Below, piece by piece: positions 8,970 through 17,683 of a stretch of DNA of 18,513 bases (the first letter of the stretch is position 1; every line of letters begins with the position of its first letter). This DNA is from Dictyocoela muelleri (Eukaryota; Microsporidia). Under the pieces are notes generated by a model. The model ran no database searches, was not told the DNA's origin, and was given only the letters and a program-made list of their open reading frames with translations. Both the position numbers and the translations under genes were made by a program. The DNA lies in NCBI GenBank assembly GCA_016256075.1, contig SDVU01000178.1:1-18513 (forward strand). Direction: 5' to 3'.

Positions 8970-9772
8970 GGTACTGAGTCCCCCAAATGACTAGAATTAG
9001 ACCCCAAAAAGGCAATCAAAAAATGATAAAGAACGTGTTTTTGAAATGATCTCGACGTGATTTTAGCGGAGATCGGGTCTTTAAGGAAGAAACTTATTAA
9101 TATTTACATTTTAGGAAAAGGCTTTTTAATAATAAAATAAATATTTTTTCTTCTTATAATCTGAATTGCTGCTATTATCACGACTTTATCTTACCAAAAA
9201 CAATTTTTTTTGATTACCCTATTGGATTCATTAGTGTAAATAACTATAAAAAATCATTAAAATACCATTTTTTTAAGTTTATTTTTAACAGATTTTTTAG
9301 ACCTTAAATATTCCATGTGATATCATATCATTGTAGAAATGATATTTAGCGTATTTTATTAATATTAATATCATAATTTCATTATGTATCATTTTATTTA
9401 TATTTTTTATAGGCTTTTACATGAATATAAAAATTAAAAATAGTTATGTCGACAAAACCATTTTTTACCTTAACGGACCCAGAATTAGACCCCAAAAAGG
9501 CAATCAAAAAATGATAAAGAACGTGTTTTTGAAATGATCGCGACGTGCATTAGCGAAAATCGGGTCTTTAAATTTTTTGTTCTAAAAAAGGAAATATACA
9601 CTCAAAAAATTTTCGATTTTTTGCCGTGTATATTTCCCTTTTTAGAACAAAAATTTTTAAAGACCCGATTTTCGCTAATATCACGTCGAGATCATTTCAA
9701 AAACACGTTCTTTATCATTTTTTGATTGCCTTTTTGGGGTCTAATTCTATGTCATTTGGGGGAGTCAGTACC
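8970..9772. mobile_element. Non-autonomous inverted-repeat DNA element with internal foldback (803 bp)
   Basis: The ends are inverted repeats of about 115 bp (8970-9084 and 9657-9772) starting GGTACTGA(G/C)TCCCCCAAA. A perfect 8-bp target duplication AAGAAATC lies outside (8962-8969 and 9773-9780), and the integrase sequence of element B continues on both sides. A third copy of the terminal repeat (9481-9571) faces the right end and makes a ~120-bp-arm hairpin (9481-9601 with 9626-9748, 24-base loop). The middle (9085-9480) is AT-rich with no transposase. The 8-bp duplication and GG start would fit Merlin; hAT and P also make 8-bp duplications, so the superfamily is open. Confidence 0.9.
9481..9748. 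repeat. Long near-perfect hairpin inside the 803-bp element
   Basis: Arms 9481-9601 and 9626-9748 are nearly exact reverse complements over ~120 bp. They include AATTAGACCCCAAAAAGGC, the GATCGCGACGTG/CACGTCGAGATC stretch and GGAAATATACAC next to the loop (9602-9625). Long ORFs drawn across it are by-products of the hairpin. Confidence 0.92.
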
Positions 9773-9996
9773 AAGAAATCTTATAAGCAGTACCTAGAAA
9801 AAACAGAAACACATGAAATATGTAATTGGAGAGATGATATTCATTAAAAATAATTTGCAAGATAAGATTATGAGCAAATGAATAAGACCTTTCAAGGTAA
9901 ATCGAGTGTCGTAAAGTTTATAATATTTATGTAAGAACAAAAAACGAAATCATACGCGTTTCAGTGAAGAATATCGTCCTTGTAATAGAGGGTGGG

Positions 9997-10332
9997 TGTG
10001 TCTTCGAAGTGGAAACCACACCAAAGAATGATTGTGATGATGTAATTATTGATGTTGAGATTATGTCGAAAATGTTTACTGCTTTCTGGATGTGATACAG
10101 ATTCCAAAAACTTTAAAATGTTTCTGAAATTAATGATGTTGTTCTAGACCTCTAAAATGTTGACAGGTGTCAAAGTGATATTAAAAAAAACTATAAATAC
10201 AGGGAAGTTTTCGTGAGCATGCACGAAGCGAGTCATAGGAAGCACGAGAGAAGAAACTTAATAATTATTTTTCAACATCATTTATTGTAAATTACATTTT
10301 GTTTTATAAACTGAGTTGATGAATGTTACAAC
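9997..10332 (+). repeat. Putative 3' LTR of element B
   Basis: A purine-rich tract AGAGGGTGGG (9987-9996) is followed by TGTGTCTTCGAAG. By analogy with element A, where the polypurine tract sits in the last integrase codons, this is the likely LTR start. A TATA-like ACTATAAATACAGGG lies near 10190, followed by a less AT-rich stretch with repeated GCACGA. The right end is guessed at ...GTTACAACA. No second copy exists in the window, so both borders are inferred. Confidence 0.35.
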
Positions 10333-10699
10333 AAATCATGTTCCTTTGCAAATTGTGTACCCATGTTTTAAATTTGATATAAAAGGAATGTCATAATTTT
10401 TTGATTTTTAATAATGAAAATTTATTAAAAACCCTCATTACAAATTGTGTTCCAATTTTATAATTTAAATTCATTATCAAAAAATATAAAAAATCATTTT
10501 TTTAAATTTAAAATTTTTTAGTATGCAGCTTGCTGCAAATTGTGTTCCCTTTTGAAAATGATTTAAAAAAGCGCTTTTTATTAAAAAATAGTTTAAGAAT
10601 AACAATTTATAAAAATAAAATATACATTTAAACATCAAAAATTATAAAACTTGCAAAATTTTTAATTAAATTTTCAGTTTATCAATCATTTTTTTAAAC
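10333..10699. repeat. Three diverged units of a ~93-bp repeat in gene-free AT-rich DNA
   Basis: GCAAATTGTGTACCC (10348-10362), ACAAATTGTGTTCCA (10440-10454) and GCAAATTGTGTTCCC (10535-10549) recur at spacings of 92 and 95 bp. Between the anchors the sequence is AT-rich and only loosely alike. Nothing coding is seen here. Confidence 0.55.
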
Positions 10700-12180
10700 A
10701 TTTTATATTGGCATTAATAATTTCAGATGTTCTATTATTTTTTAACTCACAATTTTCTCTGTTAATAGATAATACTTCAAAATAATCCCTATAATAAATA
10801 GAAGCGAGAGGTTGAGGACGTGCATATGATAAATTATACAGCCTTACTAATTAAACACTACATCTTACAAATATAACATCTTGTTGTCGAATTTCATACA
10901 CTCTTCTGTATCTATTGACATAATCAGAAAATCTTATTCTTATATCATTCTCTATTAATTTGCTATTGTAACGTTTTTTACACCAATTAACATATCCTTT
11001 AAATAGAACGAAAGGTTTAAATTTAGTTACTGAAATGTAAAATTATTATATTCATATACTACATTATCTAAATAATTTTTCGGTTCTCCAACGGGTTAGA
11101 GACCTCCCCTCCAGATTTCTAAATCTTAATTGGTAAGAGCACAGAGTATGTTTCTTATTTAAAATAAACGTAAAATCACGAGATAAACAAATATATATTA
11201 TTCATATCTAAAATAAAAAGATATATGGTGAGTTACTAAATTTGGCGTTACACGCCAAATTTGGTAACTCTCTATATATCTTTTTATTTTAAATATAAAT
11301 AATATATATTTGTTTATCTCGTGATTTTACGTTTATTTTTAAATAAGAAACATACTCTGTGCTCTTACCAATTAAGATTTAGAAATCTGGGGGGGGTCTC
11401 TAACCCGTTGGAGAACCAATTTTTCCAATTAAAATTTCCGATTTGTAAACATTTTCTAATCTTTCTTTTAGAGTTATATTAAATCGTTCAATCTGGCCTT
11501 GTGATAGAGGATGATAAGGCCTTCCATGCACTGCTCGAATTTACAATTGTTTTAATATATTTTCAACAGATGAATTTACAAACTCGCCGCTATTATCAGT
11601 ATGGGAAATATCCCAAACACCTTATTTATATAAATAACTTTTTAAAATTTCTAAAAAAAGTTGGGTGTCTTTTCTTTTTGCTGGGTAGGCTTATGCGAAT
11701 TTGGAAAAAGAATCTAAAAAAGTAAAAATAAAATTAAAACATTATTGTGATCACTGTAAACGCTCATGTCTATAGTGTCAACAATTAATCTTCTTCTTTT
11801 ATACGAAGGAATAATTGGTGTTATAGAATTATTTGAAGGTGGTTTCTTTCACGTGACAATTTTCACAAATGAGAATATAATCGATCACATCTTCATAAAA
11901 AACACCACAATAAGTATTACATATACCTTTATATGTTCCTCTAGGACTAACTTGATCAAGGAGTTGTGCGGTTCTTATTATTTTTTACATTTTCTCGGTT
12001 TCATACCACAAATAAAATTTTTATATTCTCCATTTATTCTGTAATAAAGATTATTTTCAACAAATTTAAATTTATAACACATTCGTTTAAACACCTTTTC
12101 TCGACAATATTACTACCTTCAGGATAAACCTTGCTTATTAAAAATATTATGATATTTAACCTCTTTGTTATATTTTCTAT
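10700..12180 (-). pseudogene. KRBA2/Ginger-like integrase fossil, interrupted by a palindromic element
   Basis: Minus-strand motifs in order: KVFKRMCYKFKFVENNLYYR; a Cys-rich zinc-binding-like part (GICNTYCGVFYEDVIDYILI then CENCHVKETTFK); core RLIVDTIDMSVYSDHNN, then HTDNSGEFVNSSVENIL, VHGRPYHPLSQGQIERFN; then FKGYVNW, RIRFSDYVNRYRRV and a C-terminal EVLSINRENCELKNNRTSE. The HGRPYHP-SQGQ-ERFN block is typical of the integrase family that databases label KRBA2 or SCAND3, related to Ty3 integrases and Ginger-type transposons. No RT or LTR is visible with it, so whether it was an LTR element or a Ginger-like one is open. Several breaks. Confidence 0.82.
11082..11417. mobile_element. Palindromic foldback element (336 bp) with 8-bp target duplication
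   Basis: The element is one large inverted repeat. Arms 11082-11248 and 11252-11417 are about 95% complementary around a 3-base centre (TAC, 11249-11251). Ends are GGTTCTCCAACGGG and its complement. The perfect direct repeat AATTTTTC flanks it (11074-11081 and 11418-11425). It interrupts the integrase relic. There is no coding capacity, so it must have been moved by a transposase supplied elsewhere. The matching target-duplication length and GGT-start link it tentatively to the 803-bp element. Confidence 0.92.
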
Positions 12181-12308
12181 ATTTACTATTCTTCCCATTA
12201 TATGATTTATATGATATTAATTGTGGAGCTCGAAACGCGCGACAGGCAAAGCGCAACTGCCTATTTTACTTTACAAATTACTTTATAATCTGATTTTTTT
12301 TTCATTTA

Positions 12309-12369
12309 CCATGCGAGACCGTTACATCCATGCGAGAAGCGTTAAATCTATGCAAAGACCGCTAAACAC
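12309..12369. repeat. Three tandem ~20-bp units
   Basis: Units CCATGCGAGACCGTTACAT, CCATGCGAGAAGCGTTAAAT and CTATGCAAAGACCGCTAAAC follow each other directly. They share the pattern CYATGCRAGA-CG-TAAA. Confidence 0.75.
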
Positions 12370-12519
12370 CATATATATTACGAAGTGTATATATTATAAA
12401 CAACTAGTCATATCAACAACCGAGATTAGTATTATATTTATCTAAATACCCAATTAAAGCATAACCTAAAAATTGTATCGTGCGTGGCTACGTAATAGCT
12501 TGACACTAGGATCTATAAA

Positions 12520-13055
12520 TATATTTTTTTAAAATATAAAATTTTTTATTTCAAAAATAAATAAAATTTGTGGTTAAGAATATTTTTAAGAATTTACCTA
12601 TAATACTAATTTTAATTATCAACAAAAAAATTTACAATATAAATATTTTAATTAAAATTACTTTTTATACTTAGAATAGATATAATTATATATTTTTTAT
12701 ATTTTTTTTCATAATTCAATTTATGTTTATTAAACTTTTCTTTAAAAAAATTAATAAAATTTTAATTTAAAATTTCCAAAAAATTAATAGACAAAAGTGC
12801 TGCGATTCGAATGTTTTGAGCTTAACGTTCGACAATACATGTTAACTTAATAAATTATTCCGAAAACATTAATCACTATTTTATTATAAACTAAATTTAA
12901 AATTAAAAATTTTAAAATAAAAATTAATAAAAATTAAAAAAAATTATAAAAGAAAATTAAAAAAATTAAAAAAGAAATAAAAAAATAAAAAAAATTAAAA
13001 ATTAAAAAAAAATTAAAACAATTAAAAAAATTTCTAAAAAAAATTAAAAAAATGC
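12520..13055. repeat. A/T low-complexity tract
   Basis: Almost only A and T. From about 12895 to 13050 the plus strand is dominated by irregular AAATTAAAA units with very few C or G. No gene. Confidence 0.85.
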
Positions 13056-13088
13056 TTCACTGGGAATCGCCACCGGTAGCTTACCGCA

Positions 13089-13111
13089 TGTCGCGCGCTT
13101 CTCGCGCGACA
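13089..13111. repeat. GC-rich hairpin at the left edge of element C
   Basis: TGTCGCGCG (13089-13097) and CGCGCGACA (13103-13111) form a perfect 9-bp stem with loop CTTCT. The 9-mer CGCGCGACA also occurs at 12236-12244. It ends 7 bp before the TG of element C's 5' LTR. Confidence 0.85.
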
Positions 13112-13118
13112 ATAAATA

Positions 13119-13270
13119 TGCCTTCATAAAATTCTTTCAAATCTTTACTAAAATGACACGAACATTACGGGCGCCACCAAGCAACCGGAGTGTATTTAAA
13201 ATCGGGGACGGTAGCATTGAGTCTATATATACTAAGCATATCTTGAAACAACCCGTAACCCGGGGATACA
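13119..13270 (+). repeat. 5' LTR of element C (borders approximate)
   Basis: It aligns with 16994-17145 through AATTCTTTCAAATCTTTAC, ACATTAC-GGCGCC, AACCGG, TAAGCATAT and GTAACCCG-GGATAC. Both copies are preceded by AATAAATA, so the true start may lie a few bases to the left. Confidence 0.8.
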
Positions 13271-13369
13271 CCAGTTTATATATCAAAACAGAAAAAATCT
13301 TAAAGAATGACAAAATAAAATATGAAAAAAATTCAGTCAAATACAAGCTGCCCAATATTGAATAATGAA

Positions 13370-13990
13370 TTTCTTAGGAGATCGAGAAACTTAACGATGT
13401 CCAAGGACAAGGCATACTAAATGGAAGGAGAAAATCTGTGATTTATCTGAACTATGCAATTGGTGCGAAACTGTTTCAATACACGTGTTAAAAAGATTAA
13501 TATCTGATGAATTTAAAAATCATACATCTAATCTGGAAACAATTGATATTTTGCTTGATGTTATCACCAAATCAAAATATAATCGAATAAGGTGTAATAT
13601 CTACGCGAAACAACTTCAAAAGATTTAGCAAGAAAACTATAAGATTGTAATTGATTACTATCAGGCACTACATGATACAGTAAAAATATATTCAGTATGC
13701 ACCTTATAGAGAAGTCGCAAGCCGAAAGACCTTTTCTGAAACTTTCAATACAAATCAACACTATCTAACTGAAATTGAAGAGGCAAAACTTGGAAAAACA
13801 GATATGATTGACATCATTAAAATAAAAAAAAACCTTAAAGAAACAATATTAAGAGTACAATCTGAAAAAAAAACATATAAAACGCAAACCATTTTAAAAA
13901 CAAGTTTAATAATTTTAAAATTTACAACTTCTGTCCTTAATACAAAACAACATCTCACGACAAAAACAGGTGCAAATACTTGATTCAGAT
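13370..13990 (+). pseudogene. gag fossil of element C
   Basis: Recognised mainly by position between the 5' LTR and the protease block. Readable pieces include LKRLISDEFKNHTSNLETID, ILLDVITKSKYN, QENYKIVIDYYQALHDTVKI and TEIEEAKLGKTDMIDIIKIK. The mix of helical, charged segments resembles Ty3 capsid, and the KSKYN / LKYN stretches of elements C and A look alike. No zinc knuckle could be read. Broken. Confidence 0.6.
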
Positions 13991-14089
13991 TAAGAAAAGT
14001 TTAGGTAAGGAGTATGATAAGAAATTTAATGAAAATAAAATGAATAATGATAATAAGAATCTAACAATAGTTGAGGAAAAAATATTTTA

Positions 14090-15370
14090 TTTTTACATAA
14101 AATGTTTCTTAAATTCGTCTATTCCAGATAGAATCATTGATACTGGGTCTAAATTCAATTTTATTCCAGAAAGATTATCTAACAAGTTAGAGATGGCTCC
14201 TAAAATCACAAATGACTTCAGAGTCATATATGGAAATTGAATATCCGAGAACGTCAACTGCAATGTCCCACTTAAAATTATATTCGAAAATAATAAAAAC
14301 CAAAAGCTGAATCTAAAATATTACGTAGCAAGAAACTTGCCTTGCGAGATACTAATATGATTTCAATATATATATCCGTGCATGAAGCAATAATTAATCT
14401 CATTAATAAAACCTTATCAATAAATGGGAATATATTCGTATTAAATAATCAGGAAAAAAAACGCTCGAGAAAACGAAATCTGTTAAAAAATATTAAATAT
14501 AAATAATTAATAAATGCATATATAGACCATATAAACTCACCAATCTTAAATTGAGAAAATATATAAAACACTGAAATGATGAACGACTTGACAGATAACG
14601 TTCCCGTATATCTTAAGAATATACTATTCCCATAAACTGCCAATAAAGAGTAAAAACCCACATAAAAAACTTATAAACATAAAATTATAAAAAAAAATAT
14701 ACTTATAATTATATTTCTCCATTTTTAGGCAATAAAAAAATGAAGTCGCACGATTAGTAGTATATTAAAAAAACTTAAGCAAATAAACGTCTCTAAACAT
14801 TATCTGTACCAAAAATACAAACATAATTGGAATAGCTAAAAGAATAAACTGTATTTTCATAAATAGATCTTCAATCAGAGTGCTATCAAATTGAAATTTG
14901 GAAATCCGATATTTAAAAAACAGCATTTACAGTAATGAACAGAAAATATTAATATTTACGAATGCACCTTTGCCTAAAAATGCTCCTTTAACATTCCAAG
15001 AAGAGATGGTAGGATTATTGGTTTATTCAATTTCGTTAAAATATTTCTTGAAGACATCCTTATTTATGACCCAGATTTAAAATCCCATAAAAACATGTTG
15101 AAATAGTCTTGAGAAAACTGAAAGATAATAATGTAGCCATAAATTTTGAAAAAAAACTTTTTCGGACAAAAATGAAGTGAAATATAATAGACAAATTGAA
15201 AAAAAATGGTAGTAAACACGATATCGCACGAATACCATAATATGTATATTTAAAAAAACCTAAAACTAAATAACATGTTATGAAAATAATAGGATTCATA
15301 TGATGTTTTCGACAATTTATACTAAATGTCAGTGAAAGTATTGTTATTTGACACATAAATTATTAATGTT
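14090..15370 (+). pseudogene. Protease and RT fossil of element C
   Basis: The protease has the motif RIIDTGSKFNFIPERLSNKL (about 14130-14190), comparable with CLIDTGATDNFISEKLCKRL in element A. RT traces are LKNAPLTFQEEM (around 14990), corresponding to the LSNAPRTFQ motif, then FLEDILIYDPDLKSHKNML and VLRKLKDNNVAINFEKKLF of the palm/thumb boundary. The catalytic and thumb spacing fits Ty3 RT. Extensively broken. Confidence 0.75.
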
Positions 15371-15429
15371 AAGTTATTCTAAAACCGGGAAGATACTGAA
15401 TTTGTCGCTTGTGTCTTCGAAACAATAAA

Positions 15430-15800
15430 AAAACAAACTTTGTTGAGATATCCAGATACTAATGAATCGTTTGATTTGTACATCGAAGCAAGCGTAATTG
15501 CATTTTATGTGGTTTTTGATCAAGGGAAAAAATATGAACCGTTTACATCATAAGTATGTCAGCGCGAAAATGAAATATAGTATAATGGGAGAAAATATTG
15601 GCTTGCCTAAAAAACCTAAAACATTTTAAGAACATTCTTCTGTGAATAAAAGTAAAAATTCATAAAGATAACAAAAAAAATACATATGACATAAATATGA
15701 AATAAACAGAATTGCACGTTTGAAAAACTTTATTGAAGAATATGATTATGAATTTATTTATTGTCCAGGAAGGGAAAATAATGTAGCAGATTATATTTTC
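15430..15800 (+). pseudogene. RNase H fossil of element C
   Basis: LRYPDTNESFDLYIEASVIA corresponds to the start of Ty3 RNase H (compare LQHPDFTKPFELYCDAADN in element A). EYDYEFIYCPGRENNVADYI near 15740-15800 matches the end of the domain. The middle is hard to read. Broken. Confidence 0.75.
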
Positions 15801-15899
15801 CGTAACTTTATTTATATCACTAAAAGTAAAAGTGGGTGATTATATCATCGAAGAATTTCGGAAATTTGAACGATATGAAAAACAGAGATAGTCATTTCT

Positions 15900-16860
15900 T
15901 AAAACGTAGGAAAAAGTTCCTTTATTATTCATGATGCTCCATGACACCTTGAAAGGGTATCTACGTACCTAACTTGTTCAAAGATAATTAAATTGAAAAA
16001 CCTTAAGAAGAAATTGTCACATTAATCAAATATTGCAAATTTTGTCAAAAAATTAAACATAAAAAACCGATCTATGGTAGGATCGTATTAAATTTATCGC
16101 TTCCTGAAAAAAAAAAATAATACTGTAAGCGTTGACATATAAGACCCATTTGAAATAAAAAAATTACAGAATAACAAAAAAGAAAAATATACTATCAATG
16201 ACGGAGTTAAATTTTAGATATAATAAGGTAAAATAATAAAAGTAATATTCTAAAACAATTTCAAATACGTTTGAAAATACATGGCTAGCAAAATTTTTCT
16301 AAATAAAATATGTATTGACAGACAACGAACGACAATTCACTTCGGATATCTTTAACGAAACATTATAATATATCGGAAATAAAGAAAAATAAATCTTAGC
16401 ATATAATCCGAGATGTAACGCCGTTACAGAAACGCTGAATTATGTAATAAACAAAATAATGCAAATCAATAAAATTCATTCCACTAAAATAAATATTGAA
16501 AACCTCATTTAATCAATAAAGAATTATGTTTACCACAGGATGCTCGGATAGTCACCTCATGAACTATACTTCAAAAGTAACCTTTTGAATGTAGATATAT
16601 AACTTTCCGATGACGCAGGAAAAATTGCTACGAGAAAATTAAAAGATCTTCAAATAAAAGCTTTGAAATTATTAACTGAAAAATGAAAAAAATACGACTA
16701 TCAAATAGGCAGAAAAAAATTCTCAAAAAAGAGGCAAAGAAAACAAGAATATCTGTGGGGGATCCAAATAGCATTTTGGGAACCGATGCCGCACAAATGG
16801 CATCTTGATAAGAAAAGGATAAAAGGAATATTGTTTCAATATAAAGAATGTGTCTCTATT
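15900..16860 (+). pseudogene. Integrase fossil of element C
   Basis: The core trace VLTDNERQFTSDIFNETL (about 16310-16365), then ILAYNPRCNAVTETLNYVIN, is the Ty3 integrase DDE region with its PYNPTGNG-type block. Downstream YSPHELYFKSNLLNVDI and KLKDLQIKALKLLTEKVKKY match the region between core and C-terminal domain. A Cys-containing piece (YCKFCQKIKHKK) near 16030 fits the end of the H2C2 finger. Broken. Confidence 0.75.
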
Positions 16861-16993
16861 TCAGGTAAGAAGTGAGTGCTGTGATTTTTGATCTCAACGT
16901 TAAAAAGGGTGTTCAGTTTTCATTTTAATTATAACATGGTAAAAAATAAAAAGACTCAAATATTAGCTATTTAAATAGAAAATTTAATAAATA

Positions 16994-17145
16994 TGTCTCC
17001 ATCAAATTCTTTCAAATCTTTACAAAAAGGACTAAAACATTACAGGCGCCTCTGAAAAACCGGTGAGAATTGAAAATCGAAGCGGTATGATAAATGTATA
17101 TACATTAAGCATATGTTGTAACAAACTGTAACCCGAGGATACGAC
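16994..17145 (+). repeat. 3' LTR of element C (borders approximate)
   Basis: Starts TGTCTCCATCAAATTC and runs to about GTAACCCGAGGATACGA. It is the diverged partner of the 5' copy. Confidence 0.8.
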
Positions 17146-17285
17146 TGTTGTAACGCGCCAAAAATGATTATATTGTTTGTGTGTTCATACTGTTTATTGT
17201 ATTTACTTATTTTTAAATAAGATTAACTGTTTTGTTTGAAAATCTTATATTATTAGATAAAGAGATTTTAATTCACCACCGGCAG
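17146..17285. other. AT-rich DNA right of element C, nothing recognised
   Basis: Begins with GTAACGCGCC and then becomes AT-rich. I see no gene, repeat end or target duplication. Confidence 0.4.
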
Positions 17286-17289
17286 GGAA

Positions 17290-17336
17290 AAATTTGCCTG
17301 TGGCAAATTTTTGCCTGTGGCAAATTTTTGCCTGTA
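17290..17336. repeat. 17-bp tandem hairpin repeat
   Basis: GCCTGTGGCAAATTTTT recurs with a 17-bp period (GCCTGT at 17296, 17313 and 17330; the third unit is incomplete). Each full unit forms the small hairpin AAATTTGCC-TGT-GGCAAATTT. Confidence 0.85.
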
Positions 17337-17614
17337 AAATTTTTTTTGAAAAAAGACTCTTATGACTAAAAAAATATTTCATTCATAATATATTGAATTA
17401 AATGTATTATGATTGAAATATTTTAACAAAGAATGAATTATATTACAACTTCTATAGTTATAGGTGTTTTTTTACTTCATGTCAGGATGAATACATTTAT
17501 AAATAAAAGGTGATCTTAATATTTGGTTAACCCACTTATTTTTATAATAGTAATATAAATCACTCACGTATATTTAAAATATAATAAAAGAGTTGGTTAT
17601 AAAAAGCAGATATT

Positions 17615-17640
17615 AACAATTTAACATAAGATTTAACGAA
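17615..17640 (+). repeat. Two diverged 13-bp units
   Basis: AACAATTTAACAT and AAGATTTAACGAA resemble the 13-bp units at 18095-18211 and sit just before the first GGGC motif pair. Confidence 0.5.
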
Positions 17641-17646
17641 ACGTGT

Positions 17647-17683
17647 GAAGTTAATGCCCATGGGGGCTTTAACTTCCCATGAT
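17647..17683. repeat. Inverted pair of the GGGC-TTAACTTC motif
   Basis: GAAGTTAATGCCC (17647-17659, minus orientation) faces GGGGGCTTTAACTTCCCATG (from 17662, plus) across a short centre, giving an imperfect palindrome of about 30 bp. Confidence 0.8.

Larger units (their letters stand above)
4445..9996 (+). mobile_element. Ty3/gypsy LTR retrotransposon fossil (element B), split by two DNA elements
   Basis: Plus-strand remains run gag C-terminus, protease, RT, RNase H, H2C2/DDE integrase and integrase C-terminus. The left edge starts inside gag exactly where element A's LTR ends, so the 5' LTR and most of gag are absent from the window. A MULE (5740-7293) lies in RT and an inverted-repeat element (8970-9772) lies in the integrase C-terminal region. 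Without these insertions about 3.2 kb of element remains. It is extensively broken, with dozens of interruptions, and clearly older than element A. A single putative 3' LTR follows. Confidence 0.88.
8200..10060 (+). pseudogene. Integrase fossil of element B, interrupted at 8970-9772
   Basis: The H2C2-like part (IVNIIHPGRVVIEKTLKKYL) and the DDE core (MCLTDNGKQFTSKNFKNL, KHFTSAPYNPTGNGVVEKIN) are clear. After the inserted element come YKQYLEKTETHEICNW and a C-terminal part (VYNIYVRTKNEIIRVSVKNI) that aligns with the end of element A's integrase. The frame runs on past a purine-rich tract, as in element A, where integrase ends inside the LTR. Broken. Confidence 0.82.
12181..13088. other. Gene-free interval with short repeats and low complexity
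   Basis: I see no gene. The interval holds a GC-richer patch (12226-12262, ...ACGCGCGACAGGCAAAGCGC...), three short tandem units (12309-12369), and then strongly A/T-biased sequence to about 13055. Reading frames in it are short and lack recognisable motifs. Confidence 0.6.
13119..17145 (+). mobile_element. Ty3/gypsy LTR retrotransposon fossil (element C), oldest
   Basis: This is a roughly 4.0-kb element with diverged ~150-bp direct repeats at both ends. Between them are traces of gag, protease, RT, RNase H and integrase in Ty3 order on the plus strand. It is broken throughout, with dozens of interruptions, and the two LTRs are only about 75% identical by eye, pointing to an insertion much older than element A. 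The total length is close to element A's, so little seems to have been lost or inserted. Its LTRs are unlike those of element A, so it belongs to a different family. No clear target duplication can be read. Confidence 0.85.

Noticed and set aside
9534-9847. Two plus-strand frames of 63 and 73 codons
   Set aside because: They lie across the long hairpin of the 803-bp element and its edge; produced by the repeat.
11501-12044. Plus-strand frames of 74 and 92 codons
   Set aside because: The opposite strand carries the integrase motifs (HTDN, HGRPYHP, SQGQ); these are antisense shadows.
12790-12840. GATTCGAATG and GTTCGAC, reminiscent of a tRNA T-loop
   Set aside because: No acceptor, D-arm or anticodon stem can be paired around it.
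13153-13365. 70-codon plus-strand frame starting in the 5' LTR of element C (MTRTLRAPP)
   Set aside because: The matching part of the 3' LTR does not keep the frame or start, and no motif is recognisable; most likely chance.
13564-13958. Two minus-strand frames of 65 codons, hydrophobic
   Set aside because: Antisense to gag of element C; no motif.
15060-15356. 98-codon minus-strand frame with apparent membrane segments
   Set aside because: Antisense to the RT region of element C, where plus-strand motifs (VAINFEKKLF) are clear; hydrophobicity reflects A-rich plus-strand sequence.
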